A stretch of DNA of 64,000 nucleotides. It comes from Chimonanthus salicifolius (taxonomy: Eukaryota; Streptophyta; Magnoliopsida; Laurales; Calycanthaceae). Positions 11,949 to 23,414 of the stretch are shown piece by piece. The position numbers were made by a program, and so were the translations under genes. Location of the stretch: assembly GCA_013350335.1 (NCBI GenBank), contig CM023540.1, forward strand, positions 28,499,175 through 28,563,174. The letters are read 5' to 3'. The notes under the pieces are model-generated. The model had not been told where the DNA came from, searched no databases, and saw nothing but the letters and a program-made list of their open reading frames with translations. Positions within the stretch are counted from its first letter, which is position 1. The number at the start of each line of letters is the position of its first letter.

Positions 11949-14557
11949 GTAATGCAGAATGAAGTTTATGGGTTCGAATTTTATGGTTGTCAAATGAATA
12001 GTCGGTCCATAAAGGCAGAAACATTCCAATTAGAAATGCAAATGGTAATTTCAGTTTTAAGAGATAAATGACTTCGATGATGATTAATTTACACTAAAGT
12101 GCATAAACTGTGGTGCTCCACAGGAGTACTATATACAATCTACAGAAGTTCAATGTTGAATTTGTTGATGGGGGACTTTTGACAGGAAAGGGCCCAGACA
12201 GCAGTGACGAAGTGTAGGACGTGCAACCCACTTTCCTTGCCATTCATGTGTTGTGGGCCAATACCCCCTTCGGCCCACAACTCATTCTTCTTTGCTTTTC
12301 GCGAACTTTTCCTTTCTTCAGATTTCAGAGCCCATCCCTCTCAGACATTCTCATCCCCACTCAAATTATATTACTGGATATCTCAGTCCTTACTCAGTGA
12401 TATCATTCTGCACGAAAAGAAAGCTTCCTCCATTCATGCATCTAAACTTTAAAGTCAGATTCCTTTTGGGGTCTCTCTACTTCTTATCATTCCATGAACT
12501 GTCTCATTTGATTGATAAAATTGATATCAAAATGATTTACAAAAGAAAACCTCAGTATATCACAAAATCCAATTTTTGATAATTATAATGATAGCAGTAA
12601 AATCTTCTACAATCTCGAATCCAATCCGGTCGCCATGGTGACCGGTTTCTTTAAGTTTAAACAATGGTTTGCCCCTTTTGCCATGTTACGGCTACCAATG
12701 GGCCGGCCTAATGTCAAGAATTTGAAATCTGAAGTCGGTACCACATATCAAATCCAGCCTGCTCAATTCAAAATCTGGGCCTAAGTCTATCAGGCCCAGC
12801 TAGTTGACTGCCCATCTATACAACTCTAAAAGAAAGAGGCGTTGATTGCCCATGTCTACAACTCTAAAAGAAAGAGGCCCTGGATACCTTCGAATAGAGA
12901 GGATGAAAGGCTATTTTCCTACAGAAATTGTATTAACAATTATATTAACAAGTTTCCAAAAACTTATGATCACATGAACGTACCTTACATTTTTCTAGTA
13001 ATAACATTTGGACTTTGGAGAACCATTATCTAAATTATGATTCGTAAATAAGTTTAAATTGAGGGGCGATAGATAAACAATCAGCTATAAAAATAATTTG
13101 TCAAATCTAATTATAAAGATCAATTCCAGAGATTAATAAGATAATTGTTAAAATAATGATTATGAAACAAATTTAAATGAATGAATCTCATATAATTTTA
13201 ATGAGAAATACTTTGAATCTACAATATGTTGAATATCTGATTTGTAAACTACATATATAAGGCCTGAAGGTGACAAGCACTTCTACTTTAGGAGAGAAGG
13301 GCCGGCAATTCTTCGGTTTTGTGGGGTTTCAATTGAGTGTTCAATTCATATTTCATGATTCTAAAACTTGGATGTGTTCATACTGTCGACATCAGGTTTG
13401 TGGCAATACCATTGGCATTGGGTTTGTGAGGACCAATATGCTATGATTATATTCTTTTTTTCATTTTGAATTTTTCAAAATCATTGGCTCAGACGTAAAA
13501 AATGCATTGCATCGATACAAGGGTGCCGATATGTTTGTATTAGCACAACGCAATATATCGATCGTTACCCATCCATTCGGACCCCAGCCGCAACGCATTG
13601 ATGTGTTGCGGGAAATATTCTCCCATAGCGTTGCGGCCGATATACAACATATCCGTCTCATTTTTTATCCATAGCTGATGCACATAAGTTTTATGACTAT
13701 AAATATGTTGAAGAGAATGGAAAAAATACATTCATACATTTAACTTTTATATAAAATAGCTATTTACTTATTTATACATGTCTCGAAAAGGATGCGTCTC
13801 TGTAGAACCCATATTGTCCTGATATGACCAATGCACTAATTTTAGAATTTCTTCAATTGGGCCCACTTTTCCCATGTAGAAGCAAATGAAATCTGGCAAA
13901 ACATACTGAGAAGTTATAAGTTTGTTCAATACAAATGTAAATGTTAACCTGATGTTGATGGGGATAAATAGCATTAATGATGATAATGATGATGACGATG
14001 ACGATGACGACGACGACAACTGCTGTTTTCTCTACTGTAATTAGAGCTTTGCTAGTGGGATTTGAATTTAGAAGCTCCTAATTTTGGATTGAAGAAATCC
14101 AGGCTCAAAATTATGACACAAGAAAGTCCAAGAAAATGAAAAGTCTGGCCCGAATGGCCCATTTTGACAGCCCATTTGGGACTAATGAATCTGTTTTCCA
14201 ATCTCTTGATCCAGCCTTTGTTAAAGAAGTAAATGGGTTGGCTTTACAGTCATTTGGACCTGACACAGTACGTAATATGACCCAACCCAACCCTCAAATG
14301 CAAATCTGGATTTATAGGAATAGACCTAGGTTCAAGAAAGTATTTGGATCTACTATTAAAATTCCTAGTAAACATTGAAACATTTTGTTAAAAAATGTCA
14401 TTTCTTTGCTGGCCTCTTCAATCAAATTCAAAATCAAAACAAAAAATCTTATCCGAAGACTTTCTCTACCATACTGAATTTCTTTATTAGTTTTCTGTTA
14501 GATAAGCACATTACCTCTCTCTGTCATTTCTTTATCGGCAAATCAATGATCTGAACT
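11949..14557. other. intergenic with a trinucleotide repeat
   Basis: No gene recognised. At 13495-13660 there are GCCGATAT and ATCGATCG words that may be a decayed ATCGGCCGAT MITE. A GAT/GAC trinucleotide microsatellite occupies about 13977-14018. An 80-codon frame at 14136-14378 on the plus strand starts with ATG but resembles nothing I know and has no supporting structure. Confidence 0.45.
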
Positions 14558-15209
14558 TTGGAGTTTAGTTATGTCACACCCATCGATGGTTCTGATGTTC
14601 GTCTTCGCAGTTACTACCTTCATCGTTGTTGTCATTATCATCACCTTATCGCTCTGTTCATCGCCATTGTCATTATTGATGTCTTCATCTGTCTCCGTTG
14701 TTCATGGCAACCGCTACCGTCTCTAGTACCATTTTGTTTGCCTAGATCGTTGTGGCAATGGTTCAGTTCCTTTTCAAAGAAAATTTGTCTCCTATCTTCA
14801 TATGTTATCTATTTTCGGACTTGTCTACTTTTGTTATAAAGATTTTGTATGATCCGGATCTGCCTACTTTTTTTTTTTATCCAGATATTGTCTACTTTGG
14901 ATTTGTCTACACCTATTATTCAGATTTTGTTTGAATCTATCTGCTTTTATTATTCGTATTTCATCTATTCCAGATGTGTTTGATTCTATATTTGATTATG
15001 ATTTTAACCGTTGAGATCATCCAGATTTATCAATCTCATGTGCCAAAATACGAATATATTCCTTCTTCTACTCCTTCATTGTTTGATCTACTCACATGGA
15101 ATATATATCTGCACTGTCAATCCACATCTGCTCCACTAGATAACTTCATCCGACTGTAAGATTATTCAGTTAATTTTTGCAAACTCAAGTGATGAATCTA
15201 CTTGGGTTT
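14558..15209 (+). other. possible retrotransposon-derived sequence upstream of an LTR
   Basis: Pyrimidine-rich sequence with weak open frames, directly upstream of a polypurine tract and LTR-like start. It could be decayed internal DNA of an LTR retrotransposon. No reverse transcriptase, integrase or RNase H motif is visible. Confidence 0.3.
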
Positions 15210-15425
15210 GAAGGAGGGATGTCAGGATAAATTAGATTTCATGTTAAATAAGGAATCTTAGTTTGTGTCAATCTCTTGTTAAAAGTCTAAGTTGGTTTAA
15301 GAATTTGACATTACTTAGAATTAGAGTTTGGGTCGATTTATAATTTTTTGTATTTGTATTTATAAATATATATGAGTTTATTGAATGTAATCATTAGAAT
15401 TAGTTTTCTTAAATTTAATAAATAA
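15210..15425 (+). mobile_element. LTR-retrotransposon remnant (polypurine tract plus 3' LTR)
   Basis: A purine run GAAGGAGGGA (15210-15219) is followed at once by TGTCAGGATAAATTAGATT, the layout of a polypurine tract joined to a 3' LTR that starts with TG. The next 200 bp (TTAAATAAGGAATCTTAG and TGAGTTTATTGAATG) has the look of a short plant Ty1/copia LTR. No 5' LTR was found in the window, so this is at most a remnant. Confidence 0.4.
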
Positions 15426-15536
15426 AAGGCAGCATACAAATGGACAACCAAAATATGACTGCCAAAGACCTCAGTATATGACCTCTTGTGAGTAAGAAAG
15501 AATCCCTTTCATTATCCAAATGAAAATTAAAGAACA

Positions 15537-15690
15537 TACTCCGTATGTCCTAAAATACTTGTCTTATTTTAGAATTTTTTATTTTTTAAAAATAAGATAA
15601 ATATAGCTTTGATTTAATGGAAAAATAAATGAATAGGACAAGTTTAAATAAATGAATATGTTGTAAATAAGTTTAAAAATATTAATTTGA
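15537..15690. mobile_element. Stowaway-like MITE end
   Basis: TACTCCGTATGTCCTAAAAT followed by ACTTGTCTTATTTTAG matches the common plant Stowaway (Tc1/mariner) terminus TACTCCCTCCGTCCC. The opposite end is degenerate, so the right boundary is approximate. Confidence 0.5.
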
Positions 15691-18182
15691 ACTTTCAACT
15701 ACTATCTTTGGATAAACATAAAGCTGTCACGTTTCACCTTTTTTATTCTTTGAAGATATAGTTGAAAAGTTCATACTAATCGTTTTATAATGAATAATTA
15801 CTTTATATTTTTGGCCTTGAGGGACCATAGTTTATACACAATTAAAAAATCAAGCCTGCGTGCCTAACGTTCAAAGCATTGACATGAAGATGGGAATGAT
15901 TATGTCTTCATGCTTTAAATTAGAATTATTGTCAAAAGGCAACAGATTTTTATTTTTTAATTTATATGTGAAAAATCTTGCATAAAATTTTCTTTGGAGA
16001 TAGTTGCGTAAAATAATAACAGGTGATATTCACTGTTTTTAAGATACACTTGACGTTTATGGGGTTCGAATCTGACACCTCTTACCCACATGTTTAAAGG
16101 CATATGTAGAGGATTAAAGGATTAAATCAAACAAAATTATGTTAATCACTACTTAATATAGAATTATAGATAATTAGAGTTTGATCTCATCTATTAATCT
16201 TGTATGTATATATCAGTCATCCCCTCTGAATTAGTCAATCAGGGTTTATTTGAAATATCTTAATTTTCAAAAATAAAACCTTCAAAATTTAACAACTATA
16301 AAAACTGATTTAAAGATAAAATTACACGACTAAATTGATTAATCAATGATCATGACACTTTTTTTTTTTTTTAACAGCTTGTGTTCTAATATTGTGCTCT
16401 TGTATACAATAATGGCCTAACATCACAATACTTTAGTCGTTTACTATGGTAATATAGTAGTATGAGAAATTTTAATAGGAAAAATAAAGTAATTAAAATT
16501 GGATTTTACATTAGGTATCTCACGATTTTGCAGATATAAATTAAAAAAAAAATTGAAAGCCACGTGTACACCCATGATTGCATGATGGAAATATTACACC
16601 AACTTAATCAATGGTGCATTCAAGTGAACTAGTGGAATATATACAACAAACTATTACTTTCAAAGTTCAACCAACGACTTCATTTTCTTTCAAAAGTAAT
16701 AATGACAGCGAAGGAGCACTCCCAGGCCCAGCTGTATATGTTTTGAAAATTTGAAACATTCGACAATTCTTATCAATTAAAATTTATACTCAAGTTTAAG
16801 TTTAAATTCGTAATTTTTTTTTTTGATAAAACTTGGTCTAATTTTTTTTACTTCATTAAATTTTACTAATATAATAAGTGGGAAGAGTAACATTTAATTG
16901 ATAAAAGTCGGATTAGGGATGTGTGTATAAGAGAACAAAAAGCCACTTCATTAGAGAGAGAAGAAAGAACTAAAAATGTTATTAAAAAATATTTTTGATT
17001 GCATTCATTGCAAGCAAAAACAGCTCAACATGAAGAGTTGAACAATAACAAATATGAGGTGAGCAGAGAAAAGATGATCTTAGAGATGAGAATTGATATT
17101 GTAAGTCTTGAGTTTGAATTAATCCAAAATATTAATTTGATGGGTGGAGATATCCAGTCTCATATACGTTCTAATAATTTCTTCTTTCTCATCGACGTGG
17201 AACTCATTCGTATTCCAACAATTTTCTCTTCGAACAAAGTTGTCTGGATAAAATCATCACAAACTATTTCGTTCGGTTTGGAGATCTCGACCGATATTTA
17301 TATATATTTGAAAAAACAATTTTTTTATTTTTTTAAATAATTCTTTTAAAAAAACCATCAAAATTTCAAAGAGAAATTGAAAAGAGGAAAAGATCTCACC
17401 AAAAATCTCGGCGGATACGAAAAGATCTGGGCAGATACGAAAATCCATTCGGATTAATCGTGGTAAAATTACAGCCACGATTTTTTTTTTTAAGAAAAAA
17501 AGACAAACTGAATAAAATAACAATAACAATACTGTTGACTGATTTGTCTTTTTCAATTGATATGACATCCGGGCTCGGAATCCAAGATTCTGGAGTTAAC
17601 TGAGAACAGTCAAACTGGCCAATTCTATTTCCACACGCATGAAATATGCTCTTAAATGAATTTTAAATTATATTATTTAATCTAAAAGTAAAAGAGATCA
17701 TATGAATATCTCTGGTAGGAAGATTTATAAAGATGTTTATATTCATTAAAATTTAAAATTATATTTTAAATTATCAAATTCATAATAAATGTCTTATTAA
17801 TAAAGTCTAAATAACTCAATTCGTTTTTTATATATCTATAGTGAAAACATTCTGAACCCACTTTCTATAAAAAACTTAGAATATTATATTCGATTTTTTT
17901 CATGTGGAAAACTAATTCAATTTGGAGTCATTTTTTAAAAAATAAAAAAGGACAATTGATTTTGTTAGAAAATATTACTTGACTTAGTCAACTATGAAAT
18001 AAAAGAAATTATCGTTATTTTTTAAAAAAAATTATTAACTTTTTTTTTTTAATGTTGGATAAGTATTCATTTAAGGCAAAAGTCCAAAGACATAAACAGA
18101 TAGTCCAGTGTAGACAAAAGTGGCCAACAATATAAACTAAGAAACAGAAAGGCTGAACAGACTCCAAAAAATGAATGAAACT
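15691..18182. other. intergenic, decayed repeats only
   Basis: No gene recognised. At about 16021-16090 a minus-strand SINE remnant may be present (GGGGTTCGAATCTGACACCT is a reversed B-box context). At 17270-17450, GACCGATATT and CTCGGCGGATAC words suggest a decayed relative of the ATCGGCCGAT MITE. Confidence 0.45.
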
Positions 18183-18626
18183 TCAAAAGAGACGAAGGTA
18201 AACATAATAAATAGAAGCCCAAAAGGGCTCAAAATTAAATAGAAAACTCAGATGAAATTCCAGTATCTCCATTGTGATGAAGATCCAAGAGTAGTTGAAA
18301 AGATAATCCCCATAGCGAGCAATTTTTGGATTATCAGGACTAAAATGTTTTAAGAGAATCCTGATAGCACAAACATGATTGTGGTTAGACCAATTCATAA
18401 CTTTGGAATTATTGATCAAAGAAACTAAATCATTATAGACAAACATCTGATGGAGAGAGTGGCCCAACTTCTGAATGAACATCAGCAATTTCTTAATGAA
18501 AATCAAAAGCTGCAAAGTCGAGATAGGGCCCAAAGTAGTAATAAACTTAGCACCGGAAAAATTTTGAGTCTTGATTCTTATAGAGCACACCCAATTTTGT
18601 GCCATCCACAGTTTCAAAAGAGGCAA
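18183..18626 (-). CDS. unrecognised 147-codon open frame, possibly transposon tail
   Basis: An uninterrupted minus-strand frame of 147 codons, long for this AT-rich context. I do not recognise the product. The translation is rich in aromatic and hydrophobic residues and ends FYYVYLRLF-like. The DNA that follows on the minus strand (about 18060-18180) is T-rich. This could be the decayed 3' end of a non-LTR retroelement or a chance frame. No catalytic motif is visible, and its first codon need not be a true start. Confidence 0.2.
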   Translation of the reverse strand: MPLLKLWMAQNWVCSIRIKTQNFSGAKFITTLGPISTLQLLIFIKKLLMFIQKLGHSLHQMFVYNDLVSLINNSKVMNWSNHNHVCAIRILLKHFSPDNPKIARYGDYLFNYSWIFITMEILEFHLSFLFNFEPFWASIYYVYLRLF

Positions 18627-19308
18627 TTAGAAGGAAACCATGATTGGAGATGATTGCACGACAAGGATTGGGGGTTTCGAAGCAACCTGTATAGGGGGAG
18701 GCATGTTCCACTCAGCAAGGAAAATGCTACTAACCCTTAAGAGATCATCATTTGAAAGAAAATGCGACTCCTGAGTAAATAAAAAATTATTTTAATAATT
18801 ATTATATTAACACTTTGTTTTATTCTAATAAAATTATTAATAAACTAAAATAAGTCAACATGCGAAAAAGATACATGTAAAAGATTGCATCATGAATTTT
18901 AACAACTTCATCAAATTAAATTAAATTATTACAATAATATCAATATATCAAATGCTTGCAAACATCACCATAAGAATACGCTTGAAAGAGTTTTGACAAA
19001 TATAAGGCTATAATTTTTATTTTTTGACATTAATCTCACTTTTAATATAAAGTAAAAATATCGGTGAATGAGGGATTTAATATTTATAATTTTTCATTAA
19101 ACCTTAATTTAAAAAATTAAAAATTAGAAAAAAGAAGAAGCCACTGGATGGATCAAAGAAGAATAAAAGGACCAATTGAAATGAAACTGAGCTTCTTTTT
19201 TTTATATCAAAAGTATAATACATATAGACTTGTTTAATCAACAAACTCATCCATATACGTATATACGTCCAAAGCAGCAGAGCAGAGAAGGGAAAAGAAA
19301 CAGAGCAA
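18627..19308. other. intergenic, 3' flank of the lipase gene
   Basis: AT-rich sequence. The part just below 19309 should hold the 3' UTR of the minus-strand lipase gene; I see no canonical AATAAA there on the minus strand. Confidence 0.45.
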
Positions 19309-20841
19309 TCAGACTGTTTTCAACCGTGATTTCACCATCTTCAGTACTTCTTCGAGGTGCTGTGCAGTATCTGGAGGGTGGGCCTCCATCCTCGGCCTCT
19401 CCGGCACCACCCACCGCCCATCCGCCGTGCGGACCATCCCCTTGTTGTGGTCCTGCCTCCAATTTGGTGGCACCCCAAAATCATCCTTCAAGAAATCACA
19501 GCACTTGTTGACAAGTGCAATGTCTCTCTTATTCACCAAGCAGAAGGGCCGCCCTTTGCCGTGGTATCCGTCGAGCAGGTGGAGGTGCACCTCCAAGTTA
19601 TGGGCGCATCCAAAATCTTTGGCAGCCTTGAGGAAGGGAGAGTTGGTGTGATCCAGAGCCAGCTCCGCCCCAACATGGGCGTAGCTCCAAGGGAAGGAGA
19701 TGAGCTCTTCTATATATTTTTGGTATTGAAATTTCTCGTTTGTGATGATTCCGGGCACTTGGGGGACTTTGTCATGAACGTTAATCACTCTCAGAACTTT
19801 GACATTAAGCTCCTCACACCTCTCCTTGAACTTGAGATTCCCCACTCGTGGGCCAGAGAAAGAGTAGACTGTGATCGGAATCCTCTTTTCGCCGGAGCTG
19901 CAGCCATCGTCTTCGGCCACGTTCAACTTCATCTCTGCAAGATCATAAGCGCTGACCAAGGCCAGGGCCGCTCCCAGGCTGTGTCCGGTAATTGTGATGC
20001 TCAATTCCTCTCCTCTGTATCTATCCGCCAACCGTTTGATCTCGGCCAGTATCTGTTCTCTTGCCGAGAAGGCACAGTAGTTGCAGTTGTGCTCCTTCTC
20101 AGTGTAGAGATCGTAGAAACCCGACTCAATTTTGATGCTGGGATCATCGCCGAATGACGCGGGATGGAGAATGTCTTTGAGATCATGGATCCATTCGAGG
20201 TAGGTGACCGTCCCCCTCCACGCAACGACGATGTCCCGGCGGCCGAGTCGAGCAATCTCATCTGGGTCGGTGGCCACCGCGACGTAGCCCATCCAATTGG
20301 CGTGCTGGCTCCACACATTGCTCATCTTGGACTTCTGGAAGAAGTTGGGGAGATTGATATTGGAGGTGGCATACAAGTAGCGGCTAATTTGGTAGCCCCG
20401 GTCGGCCATGTCCAGCTTCTCAAAGAAGTGGGGGGCTAAATACTTGCAGGTTCCACAGTACTTAGAGTAAGGATCAAAGTCGAAAGCATCATAGCAGGCC
20501 TGCGCAAACTCGCCGTAGCGGATGATCTCGTTTCGCAGAATTGGATTCATAGGATCCAACAACCCTTCCCAGTCATTGCAGCCTTGAATTTCCCTCCAGA
20601 AATCGGCCAGCTCCTTCTCGTCGGTGCAATCCTCCGGCACAGTGGGAAGCAAGCTGGTGACTGACGCACACCGCAGCTCCCACTTGTTTTGAAATTGATA
20701 CAGGGGTGTCATTCGATCTTGGTTGGAAATGGGTTTCCATTGGCATGGTGAAGATATTTTTGGAGAACGAAAGTGAAGGAGGGAATTTGGAGCAGTAGTG
20801 TTTGAATGGTAGCGTGAGAAGATGAGAGATGAGGAGGCCAT
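19309..20841 (-). CDS. chloroplast-type class I phospholipase A1 (DAD1-like, alpha/beta hydrolase lipase_3)
   Basis: A single uninterrupted 510-residue frame, as expected for this largely intronless plant family. The family hydrolyses the sn-1 acyl ester of phospholipids and galactolipids in plastids and can supply fatty acids for jasmonate synthesis. Residues 1-60 are rich in Ser and basic residues and nearly free of acidic ones, like a chloroplast transit peptide. The class 3 lipase domain runs from about 85 to 430. GHSLG at 286-290 gives the nucleophile Ser288, Asp357 in VHDKVPQVPG is the likely acid, and His414 in AHNLEVHLH is the likely base. RRDIVVAWRGT (201-211) is a typical strand and oxyanion-side motif. 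The C-terminal part (GVPPNWRQDHNKGMV, PERPR) is characteristic of PLA1-I proteins. The ATG context is CCATGG. A CT-rich leader lies upstream and a MITE starts 227 bp before the ATG. The symbol is left blank because the PLA1-I subclass needs a phylogeny. Confidence 0.95.
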   Translation of the reverse strand: MASSSLIFSRYHSNTTAPNSLLHFRSPKISSPCQWKPISNQDRMTPLYQFQNKWELRCASVTSLLPTVPEDCTDEKELADFWREIQGCNDWEGLLDPMNPILRNEIIRYGEFAQACYDAFDFDPYSKYCGTCKYLAPHFFEKLDMADRGYQISRYLYATSNINLPNFFQKSKMSNVWSQHANWMGYVAVATDPDEIARLGRRDIVVAWRGTVTYLEWIHDLKDILHPASFGDDPSIKIESGFYDLYTEKEHNCNYCAFSAREQILAEIKRLADRYRGEELSITITGHSLGAALALVSAYDLAEMKLNVAEDDGCSSGEKRIPITVYSFSGPRVGNLKFKERCEELNVKVLRVINVHDKVPQVPGIITNEKFQYQKYIEELISFPWSYAHVGAELALDHTNSPFLKAAKDFGCAHNLEVHLHLLDGYHGKGRPFCLVNKRDIALVNKCCDFLKDDFGVPPNWRQDHNKGMVRTADGRWVVPERPRMEAHPPDTAQHLEEVLKMVKSRLKTV

Positions 20842-21067
20842 GGAGGATCAGATGCCTGTTTCTGCCAATGGACTATAAATAAACAAAGATGCAATGTAAA
20901 AGGTGAAACAGAGAGAGAAGATGGGTTGGCAATGGCGGTGGTGGGGGAGGACGTGAAGAGCGTGAAGCGTGAGTGACATACCAACTACCGCGTTGATGGT
21001 GCGTTTGGGTGTTCCATTCATATGTGGACGAGGAAATAAAAGGTGATGATGATCTCACGATCGAGAG
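20842..21067 (-). promoter_or_regulatory. 5' UTR and proximal promoter of the lipase gene
   Basis: The 226 bp between the lipase ATG and the upstream MITE is GC-richer than its surroundings. It contains a CT-rich stretch on the minus strand (about 20905-20922), common in plant 5' leaders. No convincing TATA box was found, so the start of transcription is not fixed. Confidence 0.45.
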
Positions 21068-21238
21068 TAGCTACAAATATCGGTCGATACATATCGTATC
21101 AGTCAATATGTATCAATTTTGAAGTGGTGAATATCGGCCGATATATATCGTTATCGGCTGAAATATCGGCCGTATTATATCGATCGATATCGGCTGGAGA
21201 AAGAAAAATATCTGCCGATAACGATTTTTTAACTCCTG
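21068..21238. mobile_element. hAT-type MITE of the ATCGGCCGAT family in the lipase promoter
   Basis: Flanking octamers ATCGAGAG (21060-21067) and ATCGAGAC (21239-21246) match at 7 of 8 positions. The right end AACTCCTG is a decayed CAGGGGTT terminus and the left end TAGCTACAAATATCGG aligns with CAGGGGTACAAA. The interior has one perfect ATCGGCCGAT and several one-mismatch versions. It lies 227 bp upstream of the lipase start codon. Confidence 0.75.
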
Positions 21239-21344
21239 ATCGAGACTATGAATTTCCCAAATTTACAGTCACCTTCCATAACAACTTAATTTTATGAGTG
21301 CAGCACTCATGTGAATCACTGATAAAAGATTGTGAAAAATGTGG

Positions 21345-21545
21345 CCATTTAGATACTCAGATTTTCTTTTAAGAGATTTCTTATTTTCAAAATTTTATAT
21401 AAAAATTACCATTTTATCCTTGAGTAAAAAAAAAATATTCCTCCATACAAAACTGAAGAACAAAATGATAATTTTATATAAAATTTTAAAATAAGGTGTC
21501 TCTTAAAAATAAAAGTCAAATATTTAAATAACTACCTTAATCAAT
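21345..21545. mobile_element. small foldback MITE
   Basis: An inverted repeat of about 200 bp. The left arm contains TTAAGAGATTTCTTATTTTC and AAATTACCATTTTATCC; the right arm mirrors these with AAAATGATAATTTTATATAA and AAATAAGGTGTCTCTTAAAA. It shares the TACCATTTTA end module with FB1 and FB2. Flanking target duplications were not resolved. Confidence 0.55.
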
Positions 21546-22554
21546 TTAAATAATTTTTTAAAGAACATAAGTTTGTACAAACATCATCTGACTTGGGCAA
21601 TATAATAAACTCTGGTATTCAAAATTCAACCTTTGAAGTATGAACATCTTTGCTTCAAGCTGACTTCACTGTTTCCAACCCCAGAACTAAGACATCTGAT
21701 CATCGAATCAACCGTGACAACGGCCCTTTTCTTAATACAACGTACACCATTTTGAATTATTTGATTTTATGAAGATTGAAATTTTTAATATTTAGAATTC
21801 CAAGATTTCAAAAAACACACACTTGCAGAGTTATGGTTGAGACTTGAGACAAACATCAAACAAGTGTGAAGTGAAGCGCTTTACTTTTCAAAAGAAATTC
21901 TACTTAAAAAGAAATGCCACTAAAAAGGAAAGAAAGAGGAACCATATGCCTGTGAAAGAAAGGATGTCTATCACCCTTTCGATTTACATGACATTTTGAG
22001 AATAGAAGCACACACAAATAATGTACTGAAGAATGATAACAGAACAATCACACACAATGACATAAAGATTTATATAATTTTTTTTAGTAAGTCTACGAAT
22101 TCAAAATCAAATCTATTATGTTCAAAGGCAAAAGAAAAAGAAGAGACGGCGGTAACTCATGTTATAATTTTCGCTCTATCTCTCTCACGAAAAGAGTCAT
22201 TATATAATATCCAGATTAGGATTTAAACAGGTATAATGTAAAATTATAAAATTGTTCTAACAGTATAAATCTGATAATCAGGCTCCACATAACTTAACAA
22301 ATTAAACTCCATTTAAACTATTGTGAAGGCGCTTTTATATTTCAATTTACAGGAAAAAAACAATGTTTAATTTATGAAAATTAGTTTTTACCATTTTATT
22401 TTTTATTGAAAGAAAAATTGATTTGATGAAAAGTTACAACAGTTCATAAGAATCATATTACTTTTGGTGTTTGATCACAATGAAAATATGATTGTATTTA
22501 AGAGCATTGTGAATTCTCCATATTATCTTTCTCATGAAAAAATAGATAACTAAA
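21546..22554. other. intergenic, nothing recognised
   Basis: AT-rich spacer without a supported gene or element. Confidence 0.5.
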
Positions 22555-22735
22555 TTCGAGGGGTTGATATGACGGTCAAGACGTCCTTCTCATGAAATCG
22601 GATCTTGAATTTGATTCACGTTTAACTCTTCCAAGATACTATTCATAGGGTTACTTTCCATTGACTTAACTACCGTGTATATTGAGAGGTTTACACATGC
22701 TCGTGGGATTAGTCTCACTTATAATGTTGGATGAT
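22555..22735 (+). mobile_element. possible second SINE family
   Basis: The stretch includes GTTGATATGACGGTCAAGAC (A-box-like), a degenerate B-box region near 22600-22620, and CTCGTGGGATTAGTCTCACT. The last resembles the 3' region of Au-type plant SINEs. No target-site duplication was found, so this is tentative. Confidence 0.4.
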
Positions 22736-23254
22736 GAAAACAATAATTGCATGATTTAATAAATGAATTTTATGAATTTACTTCTCATTTTATGAATTTG
22801 ATTAGAAAGGACAAATAAAAGACATAATGTAGAAGTGTTGTCTTGAAAAGCATGACCTTTTTTTAAGTTAAAGGATCAATAAAGATTGTATATCTTATTT
22901 TCTTTTCTAAGAAATCTTTGAATCGAGTTGATTGCTCACTGCTGGTGGGGATTCCTTTCTTCTTCAATGTCCCATGAACACATCATCGTGTCTCATTGTG
23001 GTTGGTAGCCTTGTCAACTCTTAATTTTAACCAGAAGATAGGGTAAAATAAAAAGGAGAATTAATTTGAGATTAGCTTAGCTTATGATGACATTAGGTAA
23101 ATGGTACAGCTCTATGAAGCACTACTCTTGATGATCCAGATTCGTGATTAAAAGCTCAAACTCCACTACTACTGCATTGCAAAGTAACATAGGATTCCTC
23201 TTTCATTGTTTCAAGTAAAATGTTAACCTGCGCATTGGGTCGCTGGTATCATCG
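22736..23254. other. intergenic, nothing recognised
   Basis: AT-rich spacer without a supported gene or element. Confidence 0.5.
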
Positions 23255-23414
23255 TACACTCCGGTGGTTTTAATATCAGTCGATACATATCGATTTTGAA
23301 ACCTTTAGATATCGATCGATATATCGTTGGTATCGGTGGTTTTAAGTTAAAAATAATAATAAAATAATAATTTTGAGTCCGATATATCAGCCGTTTCATT
23401 TTTTTCAACCCCTG
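23255..23414. mobile_element. decayed hAT-type MITE of the ATCGGCCGAT family
   Basis: The right end TTTTTTCAACCCCTG is intact. The left end CCGGTGGTTTTAATATC is a decayed version. The interior has ATCGATCGATATATCG and GATATATCAGCCG. The target-site duplication is unclear. Confidence 0.55.

Noticed and set aside
13768..14019. poly-Ser minus-strand frame
   Set aside because: The Ser run is a translation of the trinucleotide microsatellite.
19357..20157. 266-codon plus-strand frame
   Set aside because: It lies antisense to the lipase gene, which has clear motifs; the frame is a shadow of GC-rich coding sequence.
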